Of a DNA stretch of 11,033 bases, positions 6,704 through 11,033 are shown piece by piece. The stretch is taken from positions 1 through 11,033 of the forward strand of contig WFMX01000120.1 in assembly GCA_015488875.1 (NCBI GenBank), in the 5' to 3' direction. How positions within the stretch are numbered: position 1 is the first letter of the stretch; every line of letters starts with the position of its first letter. The stretch comes from Campylobacterota bacterium (lineage in GTDB: Bacteria > Campylobacterota > Campylobacteria > Campylobacterales > Sulfurovaceae). The notes below the pieces were generated by a model, which saw only the letters and a program-made list of their open reading frames with translations, did not search any database and was not told the origin of the DNA. A program made the translations under genes and the position numbers.

Positions 6704-8296
6704 TTGACTAACTATCAAAAGATTGATTATAGATCACTAGAGGAGCATCTCTACCAGAGATTTGATATAGATGGCTTCCTATCACTCAAAGATCTGCCAT
6801 CTCCAAATCAATTGAAAGATATGGAGAGAGCTACAGAGAGGATAAAAAAAGCTATAGATAGTGGTGAAAAGATAGTAGTCATAGGTGACTATGATGTAGA
6901 TGGTGTGATATCTACGACTATAATGAATCTATTTTTTGATGAGATAGATATACCACTGAAGTGGATAATACCAAATAGATTTCGTGATGGTTATGGTCTC
7001 AGTCCTACACTTATGCCACAGATAGAGGGTTATGATCTTGTCATCACGGTAGATAATGGCATATCAGCCGTAGATGCTGCCTCTATGTGTGAAGAGAGAG
7101 GTATAGACCTTATCATCACAGATCATCATCTACTCCCACCCAAAGTACCCCACGCGTATGCTATCATAGACCAAAAACAGAGTAGTTGTAATTTCCCATA
7201 TGATGATATATGTGGAGCTCAGATAGCATGGTATCTCATAGCTTCACTCAAGAAAAGCTTGGGAGTTGATGTCGATATCAAATCATATCTACAATTTGTA
7301 GCTATTGCCATAGTGGCAGATATGATGCCTCTGAAGCATATCAACAGAGCCATGGTACTAGCAGGCATACAACTATTAGATAGAAGCTCTATGCCATCAA
7401 TCCGTGCATTTAAAGAGCATCTTGATAGAGAATCATTTGGTGGTGATGATATAGGCTTCCAGATATCACCTATACTCAATAGCGCAGGGCGTATGGATGA
7501 TGCCAAATATTCAGTAGAGTTTTTGACAAGCACAAATATATATGATGCGAGAGTGAGATTACAAAAGCTAGTAGATTTTAACAATAGTAGAAAAGAGATA
7601 GAACATCATATTACCCAAGAGGCGATAGAGAGAGTAGATAGCGATAGTATGGTGATAGTAGTAGAGGGTGAGGATTGGAATGAAGGTGTAGTAGGTATAG
7701 TTGCTGCTAGAGTTTCACGCCATTTTGAGAAGCCTGCGATCATTTTGACTAGAGCCAAAGATGGCAACTACAAAGGCAGTGGTAGGAGCTTTTCGGAGTG
7801 CAATCTATTTGAAATTACATCAGACTGTAGAGAATACCTAGAAAAATTTGGTGGTCATCAAGCGGCTATCGGTTTGAGTCTACTATCGGAAAATTTAGAT
7901 AATTTCAAAAGAGAGTTAGATATATCATACAGAGAGAGACATTATAGCTCTATAGATATAGATCCAGATATCGTAGGTGAACTCAGCTTTGGAGATATAT
8001 CATTTGAGTTAGTAGATTTGATAAGTAGATATGAGCCATATGGTCAAGAAAATGCAAGACCCAAATTTATATCACGAGAGATAAAGATAGTACAGGTAGA
8101 TAGGATGGGAAAGAGTGGTGAACATCTCCGCTTTGCATTTGAGAGTAATGGAGTGATATTAGTCGGTGTCAAATTCAAATCGGATGAGACATTTGACATC
8201 GGTGATCTACTACAAATCACATATACTATCAACAAAAATGAGTTTAGAGGTAGGGTTTCACTACAACTTATGATAGATAAGATCATAAAAATTTAA
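6704..8296 (+). CDS. recJ: Single-stranded-DNA-specific exonuclease RecJ (TTG start)
   Basis: RecJ is a 5'-3' single-strand DNA exonuclease used in recombination, mismatch and base excision repair. The 530-residue protein is typical for this phylum. DHH-family motifs are in order: VVIGDYDVDGVIS at 58-70, VDNG at 116-119, TDHH at 139-142, VADMMPL at 204-210, SPILNSAGRM at 255-264, and GGH at 383-385 in the DHHA1 domain. An OB-fold region follows (about 425-530). The start is TTG at 6704, after the pyrG stop (6698-6700) and in the same frame. The first in-frame ATG is residue 40 and would remove conserved sequence before motif I, so TTG is preferred. No good ribosome binding site lies in the 3-base gap; the purine-rich pyrG end (AGAGAGATAG) probably serves, which suggests translational coupling. 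Confidence 0.95.
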   Translation: MTNYQKIDYRSLEEHLYQRFDIDGFLSLKDLPSPNQLKDMERATERIKKAIDSGEKIVVIGDYDVDGVISTTIMNLFFDEIDIPLKWIIPNRFRDGYGLSPTLMPQIEGYDLVITVDNGISAVDAASMCEERGIDLIITDHHLLPPKVPHAYAIIDQKQSSCNFPYDDICGAQIAWYLIASLKKSLGVDVDIKSYLQFVAIAIVADMMPLKHINRAMVLAGIQLLDRSSMPSIRAFKEHLDRESFGGDDIGFQISPILNSAGRMDDAKYSVEFLTSTNIYDARVRLQKLVDFNNSRKEIEHHITQEAIERVDSDSMVIVVEGEDWNEGVVGIVAARVSRHFEKPAIILTRAKDGNYKGSGRSFSECNLFEITSDCREYLEKFGGHQAAIGLSLLSENLDNFKRELDISYRERHYSSIDIDPDIVGELSFGDISFELVDLISRYEPYGQENARPKFISREIKIVQVDRMGKSGEHLRFAFESNGVILVGVKFKSDETFDIGDLLQITYTINKNEFRGRVSLQLMIDKIIKI

Positions 8297-8359
8297 TGAA
8301 AAATTATGTTAAGTAGTTGTAAAATATTTCCATATACAAATATAAATCAGGAGAAAATC

Positions 8360-8788
8360 ATGAAAAACAAAAGAGTAATAGTTTTATCTGTCTTGGCTAC
8401 ACTATTTATGGGTGGATGTGGAGACAAGAGTGGAGATAGTAGACAGATGCTTCATGAGGGACCAGCAGATGAGACCATACTTACTGAAAACAGTAAAGCC
8501 AAATCTACAAATGCTGAAGATGCTGATGATGCCAAAGTGCTAAAAAAAGATATGGATAAAAATAGCACTCTCAGTATGCCTCCTGAACTACTCAATAGCA
8601 CTCGTAAAAGAGTGATACCAAAGCCTATGCCAAATATGCCACCTGAACTAGTAGGTATGAAGAGAGAGGTAGATAAAAATACGACAAATGTGATAAGTAA
8701 AGGTCCAGATGGAATCGAAATTCCAAAAGAAGTAGAGCCTGAGCCATTATCCATACCTCCAGAGCTTTTGAAGAGTGAAACAAAATAG
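8360..8788 (+). CDS. Small lipoprotein with three PPEL motifs, function unknown
   Basis: A 142-residue protein begins MKNKRVIVLSVLATLFMGGC. This is a lipoprotein signal peptide with basic N-terminus, hydrophobic core and lipobox MGGC, giving a mature N-terminus at Cys20 followed by GDK. Residue +2 is Gly, not Asp, so the E. coli inner-membrane retention signal is absent. The mature part is polar and probably largely unstructured. It holds three copies of a [M/I]PPEL[L/V] motif, in SMPPELLNS, NMPPELVGM and SIPPELLKS. The first two copies start exactly 20 codons apart and the third 39 codons later. I chose the ATG at 8360 because AGGAG lies at 8349-8353 and the signal peptide begins there; an earlier in-frame ATG at 8306 has no such support. 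I do not recognise a family. The signal-peptide region matches that of the lipoprotein at 8880, so the two may be paralogues or partners. Confidence 0.85.
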   Translation: MKNKRVIVLSVLATLFMGGCGDKSGDSRQMLHEGPADETILTENSKAKSTNAEDADDAKVLKKDMDKNSTLSMPPELLNSTRKRVIPKPMPNMPPELVGMKREVDKNTTNVISKGPDGIEIPKEVEPEPLSIPPELLKSETK

Positions 8789-8824
8789 TTATATGAATAC
8801 TATTTATATTTTAAAATAACTATT
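8784..8824. repeat. AT-rich 9-base inverted repeat after the first lipoprotein gene
   Basis: AATAGTTAT at 8784-8792, overlapping the stop codon, is perfectly complementary to ATAACTATT at 8816-8824, with a 23-base AT-rich loop. The stem has two G-C pairs at most and no T-run follows. It is a weak terminator candidate at best, possibly just a by-product of the AT-rich spacer. Confidence 0.25.
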
Positions 8825-8845
8825 ATATTATTAGGTACATTAGAG

Positions 8846-8851
8846 TATAAT
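8846..8851 (+). promoter_or_regulatory. Probable -10 element for the second lipoprotein gene
   Basis: A perfect TATAAT is preceded by GAG, as at 704-712, and lies 28 bases before the start codon at 8880. The -35 region is only AT-rich, with no clear hexamer. The ribosome binding site AAGGAAA lies at 8869-8875. This suggests the second lipoprotein, and perhaps the phosphatase after it, can be transcribed independently of the upstream operon. Confidence 0.5.
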
Positions 8852-8879
8852 ATTCTTAACATATCATTAAGGAAAACAG

Positions 8880-9548
8880 ATGAGAAAAAGTGAGAGTATT
8901 GTACTATCGTTAGTAGCCCTTTTGGCTCTTAACGGATGTGGTGACAAAGCGGATAATAAAGAGAAAACTAAGCCTACCGAAATAGTAAAAAAGAGTGAAA
9001 CTCAAACAACATCAGTAGATAACCATACTCCTAAAGAGGAAATATCTAAAGAGAAGAGTGTAGAAGAGTCAGAAAAAGCTCCTACAGAGCCTACACCACC
9101 GATAGCACCAAAAAAAGCTACACCACCGAAAGCTCCTATACCACCGAAAGCAGCAGTAGAGCCTACACCACCCAAAGAGATAGTGGAGTCAAAGGAAACA
9201 GAAGAAGAAAAAGTAGAAGAAACAGAAAAAGTTAGAGTGGTAAAAAAGGCAAGAGAGGTTGAGTCGGATATCATAGAGTCTACACTGCCAACAGTTCCGA
9301 GAACTCCAAGATCACCTAGGGCATCAAGACCACCTAAAGCCCCTACACCACCAAGCGAGGCAAAAAAAGTAGATCCTGAAATGAGAGATACTTCAGTATC
9401 AAGACCTCCACGAACACCTAGACCACCGCGAACACCTAGACCTCCTAGAGCAGCGACACCTGCGACACCTGCTAGTTATAGTCAACCATCACAAGCAGTT
9501 GTACCACAAGTAGTAGAAGCTCCAAAGCTTATAGTCACAGAGCAGTAG
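8880..9548 (+). CDS. Proline-rich lipoprotein with acidic and Arg-Pro repeat segments, function unknown
   Basis: A 222-residue protein starts MRKSESIVLSLVALLALNGC, a lipoprotein signal peptide with lipobox LNGC; mature Cys20 is followed by GDK as in the gene before it. The mature protein is low-complexity with segregated charge. A Lys/Glu/Thr stretch occupies 21-66, a Pro-Lys-Ala segment with repeated PPK 68-99, a Glu/Lys run 101-125, and an Arg-Pro segment 137-193 containing RPPRTP repeated in tandem. The tail is neutral and Gln/Val-rich. There are no cysteines after Cys20 and no membrane segments, so the chain is probably extended and anchored by its lipid. Such segments can cross the periplasm or contact peptidoglycan or polyanions; this is speculation. 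I do not recognise a family. AAGGAAA precedes the ATG. It lies 32 bases upstream of the phosphatase gene and probably shares a transcript with it. Confidence 0.85.
   Translation: MRKSESIVLSLVALLALNGCGDKADNKEKTKPTEIVKKSETQTTSVDNHTPKEEISKEKSVEESEKAPTEPTPPIAPKKATPPKAPIPPKAAVEPTPPKEIVESKETEEEKVEETEKVRVVKKAREVESDIIESTLPTVPRTPRSPRASRPPKAPTPPSEAKKVDPEMRDTSVSRPPRTPRPPRTPRPPRAATPATPASYSQPSQAVVPQVVEAPKLIVTEQ
9402..9449 (+). repeat. 18-base tandem repeat encoding RPPRTP
   Basis: Units at 9402-9419 and 9420-9437 encode RPPRTP, and a partial third at 9438-9449 encodes RPPR. The 14-base string CGAACACCTAGACC recurs exactly at 9411 and 9429, so this is recent duplication and not just biased composition. 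The period is a multiple of three, so changes in copy number would keep the frame. Confidence 0.8.
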
Positions 9549-9568
9549 TCACAACACAAATATCAGAT

Positions 9569-9574
9569 AAGGAG
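9569..9574 (+). promoter_or_regulatory. Strong ribosome binding site that decides the sixA start
   Basis: AAGGAG at 9569-9574 is followed by a 6-base spacer and then ATC at 9581-9583. The same AAGGAG with a 6-base spacer precedes the ATG at 733, so it points to 9581 as the initiation codon even though that codon is ATC. Confidence 0.7.
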
Positions 9575-9580
9575 TCTCAT

Positions 9581-10126
9581 ATCAAAACTATATATCTTAT
9601 AAGACATGCAAAATCTAAGTGGAGTAGAGAAAAAATAAATGATTTTGAGCGAGGATTGAGTAAGAGAGGTATAAAAGATTTGGATACTATGAGTTCTTAT
9701 ATCTCACTGAGAGATATAAAACCTGATCTGATATTATCAAGTCTTGCACTAAGAGCACAGCTGACGGCTGACAAGATAGCCAAAAAAGTTGATTATAGGG
9801 GCAAAATACACTATATGAATGAACTATATATGGTTCGACCTGAAAAGGTGCTAGATATACTATCTCTACAAGAAAATCAGTATGATAGTATATTTCTAAT
9901 AGGTCACAATCCAGAATTGACAGAGTTGTCCAATTCACTCATAAAAGAGAATTTATCAAAACTGCCTACCTTGGGTGTGATAGGTATAGCACTAGATATA
10001 GATAATTGGAGTGATATTAGGGATAGTATAGGTGAGATAGATATATTCATATACCCTAAGCAGTTTCGATACTATATGCCTAGAGAGATCAAGAGAACTC
10101 TCAAAAACATAGAAGATGAGATCTGA
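9581..10126 (+). CDS. sixA: Phosphohistidine phosphatase SixA-like protein with apparent ATC start
   Basis: SixA proteins belong to the histidine phosphatase superfamily and remove phosphate from phosphohistidine, for example on phosphotransfer domains. Read from 9581 the product is 181 residues. It opens with KTIYLIRHAKS, whose RHAKS motif (residues 8-12) supplies the nucleophile His9. The conserved SSLALRAQLTAD segment with Arg58 lies at 53-64, Glu81 in NELY, and the second catalytic His109 in IGHNPEL. No ATG, GTG or TTG is in frame between the upstream stop at 9479-9481 and position 9581. The next such codon, TTG at 9656, would delete the catalytic RHAKS, so I place the start at ATC, six bases after AAGGAG. 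A point change from ATG, natural or an assembly error, is the main alternative. Family assignment is firm; substrate is unknown. It converges on the gene ending at 10133. Confidence 0.85.
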   Translation: MKTIYLIRHAKSKWSREKINDFERGLSKRGIKDLDTMSSYISLRDIKPDLILSSLALRAQLTADKIAKKVDYRGKIHYMNELYMVRPEKVLDILSLQENQYDSIFLIGHNPELTELSNSLIKENLSKLPTLGVIGIALDIDNWSDIRDSIGEIDIFIYPKQFRYYMPREIKRTLKNIEDEI

Positions 10127-10149
10127 GTTTTATTACAGTTGACTCATCT
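10114..10149. terminator. Possible shared hairpin at the convergent sixA / roadblock ends
   Basis: AGATGAG at 10114-10120 is complementary to CTCATCT at 10143-10149, with a 22-base loop containing both stop codons. TTTT follows at 10151-10154 on the plus strand. The genes end only 6 bases apart, so any terminator must overlap coding sequence. The long loop makes this a weak candidate. Confidence 0.25.
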
Positions 10150-10522
10150 CTTTTGACATTCCTTGGGAACTTTTCTCTATTATCATCTTTGCCAATGCAA
10201 CATTACCATCATCTCTGAAGATAGCGAAGACATTTAGCTTTGAGAAACTATCTCCATTGTCTTCGCCTACACTATTGATGAGAAATACATGTCCATCATG
10301 CGTCTTGGTCTCTACAAATGAGGCATCAGAAAATCCAATATCTAGTGATGATTCTGAGATCATCCTAAAAGCATCATTGAATATACTCGCTGAGTATGCT
10401 ATATCTACACCTGTATTTTCTGCATCCATGTAGAGTGTCTCACCTGCGAAGTTGAGAACAGCTGAACCTAGATAACCATTTACCGATCGAAGCTTTTTCA
10501 TAGATTGTTCAAAATTTATCAT
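10133..10522 (-). CDS. Probable Roadblock/LC7-like small protein
   Basis: The 129-residue soluble protein has no signal peptide or membrane segment. Its layout resembles the Roadblock/LC7 fold: an N-terminal helix (NFEQSMKKLRSV), the strand pair GYLGSAVLNFAGETLYMD at about 16-33, a long helix (AYSASIFNDAFRMISES, 42-58), strands around DASFVETKTHDGHVFLINSV (66-85), a further strand LNVFAIFRDDGNVALAK (95-111) and a C-terminal helix. In bacteria such proteins dimerise and often act as partners of small GTPases (MglB) or in signalling complexes. The family call rests on pattern only. The start has AGGAT upstream. It lies 13 bases downstream of the PAS gene on the same strand and is probably co-transcribed with it. 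Confidence 0.6.
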   Translation of the reverse strand: MINFEQSMKKLRSVNGYLGSAVLNFAGETLYMDAENTGVDIAYSASIFNDAFRMISESSLDIGFSDASFVETKTHDGHVFLINSVGEDNGDSFSKLNVFAIFRDDGNVALAKMIIEKSSQGMSKEMSQL

Positions 10523-10535
10523 ATTTAATCCTATA

Positions 10536-11033
10536 TTAACTGTTTTGTAATTTTAGCATAGTGTCATTAAATGTAGCTAGTGTAGCACCATTGGATGCTA
10601 AATACTCTTCCAATATCGCCATAGCACTACTCTCATCCCCACTCTTCTCTGATGCTGTCAATAGTGCATATAGAGGCTCTATAGCTTCTCTAGCAGTTTT
10701 ACTCATAGTCTTTCTAGTAGATACATAATTTCTGAAAGATCCATCAGGATTTTTAGCGACTCTCACATGTGCATAGACCCAATAGAAACTACCATCTTTT
10801 GAGAGATTTTTTACAAAAGTGTGTACATCATTGCCATCTTTTATATTTTTCCACAGAATTTCAAATATGACTTTTGGCATATCAGGGTGTCTTATGATTG
10901 AGTGAGGCTTATATAATAGTTCACCTTGTGTATAACCTGCCAATTTGAAAAATATCGGATTTGCATAGGTGATATCACCTTTCTCATCACCTTTTGATAC
11001 TATAATATCTATGGCTCTTACTTCGTTCTCTAC
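10536..11033 (-). CDS. Stand-alone PAS-domain protein, N-terminus beyond window
   Basis: The frame is open from the right edge to a TAA at 10536-10538, giving 165 visible residues. A PAS domain of the Aer type (PAS fold 3) occupies about visible residues 9-112. Landmarks are ITYANPIFFKLAGYTQGEL, then PHSIIRHPDMP, then FVKNLSKDGSFYWVYAHV and finally NYVSTRKTMS. In Aer and in Campylobacter CetB such domains bind FAD and sense redox state, so a flavin is likely but unproven. After the PAS there is only a roughly 50-residue tail of likely helices, with no kinase, methyl-accepting or HAMP domain. It must therefore pass its signal to a partner, perhaps the adjacent roadblock-like protein. The ribosome binding site and true start lie off the window; few residues are likely missing if it resembles CetB (about 165 residues). 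Confidence 0.88.
   Translation of the reverse strand, partial: VENEVRAIDIIVSKGDEKGDITYANPIFFKLAGYTQGELLYKPHSIIRHPDMPKVIFEILWKNIKDGNDVHTFVKNLSKDGSFYWVYAHVRVAKNPDGSFRNYVSTRKTMSKTAREAIEPLYALLTASEKSGDESSAMAILEEYLASNGATLATFNDTMLKLQNS

Noticed and set aside
8306..8359. An 18-codon longer start for the first lipoprotein
   Set aside because: The extension precedes a proper signal peptide and has no ribosome binding site, while AGGAG lies directly before the ATG at 8360.
8452..9274. Minus-strand open frames of 100 and 90 codons opposite the two lipoproteins
   Set aside because: Their Ser/Gly/Phe-rich products mirror the Pro-rich plus-strand repeats; there is no independent start signal.
9361..9368. 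A7 homopolymers (also near 826 and 8543) as phase-variable tracts
   Set aside because: Contingency loci in this phylum typically use longer G/C tracts; seven A bases in such AT-rich DNA are expected by chance.
9402..9449. CRISPR-like repeats
   Set aside because: The repeats are contiguous, in-frame coding units with no spacers.
9656..10126. TTG at 9656 as start of the phosphatase
   Set aside because: It removes the catalytic RHAKS, and homologous coding sequence clearly continues upstream to 9581.
9581..10126. Calling sixA a pseudogene
   Set aside because: The frame is intact with all catalytic motifs; only the start codon is unusual and a ribosome binding site remains, so a gene with a non-standard start is the better reading.

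Overview
This window looks like the replication-origin region of a low-GC member of the Campylobacterota (the former Epsilonproteobacteria). The evidence is the gene order ruvC(-) / dnaA / dnaN with TTATTCAC-type DnaA boxes, protein sequences of DnaA, DnaN and RecJ that read like those of Campylobacter and Helicobacter, and an adjacent pyrG-recJ pair. Genus cannot be fixed from the sequence alone; a Sulfurovum/Sulfurimonas-like free-living relative is a guess.

Left part (1-1911): the N-terminal half of moeA runs off the left edge on the minus strand. It is divergent from a small four-helix membrane protein that is followed 3 bases later by rsmE (16S rRNA m3U1498 methyltransferase). rsmE converges on ruvC, with one imperfect hairpin in the 111-base gap.

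Origin and operon (1912-8296): ruvC points left, and dnaA-dnaN-pyrG-recJ point right. Five DnaA-box matches lie within 100 bases between ruvC and dnaA. Three more lie in the 174-base dnaA-dnaN gap, followed by a run of CTA triplets that matches the DnaA-trio unwinding element. This is the bipartite oriC1/oriC2 layout known from Helicobacter pylori. pyrG and recJ directly follow dnaN, where Campylobacter jejuni has gyrB. recJ starts with TTG four bases after the pyrG stop and in the same frame.

Right part (8297-11033): two small lipoproteins have matching signal peptides ending in a GCGDK pentapeptide. The first carries three PPEL motifs; the second has an acidic, Pro/Lys-rich front half and an Arg/Pro repeat at the back. 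A SixA-type phosphohistidine phosphatase follows. It has a full catalytic domain and a strong ribosome binding site, but an ATC codon stands where the start should be and no ATG, GTG or TTG lies in frame upstream. It converges on a minus-strand pair: a probable Roadblock/LC7-like protein and a stand-alone PAS protein whose N-terminus lies beyond the window.

Most of the window is ordinary housekeeping sequence. The points most worth a second look are the bipartite origin with its DnaA-trio, the ATC-start sixA, the paired repeat lipoproteins, and the roadblock-PAS pair. I see no CRISPR array, insertion sequence, tRNA or rRNA.
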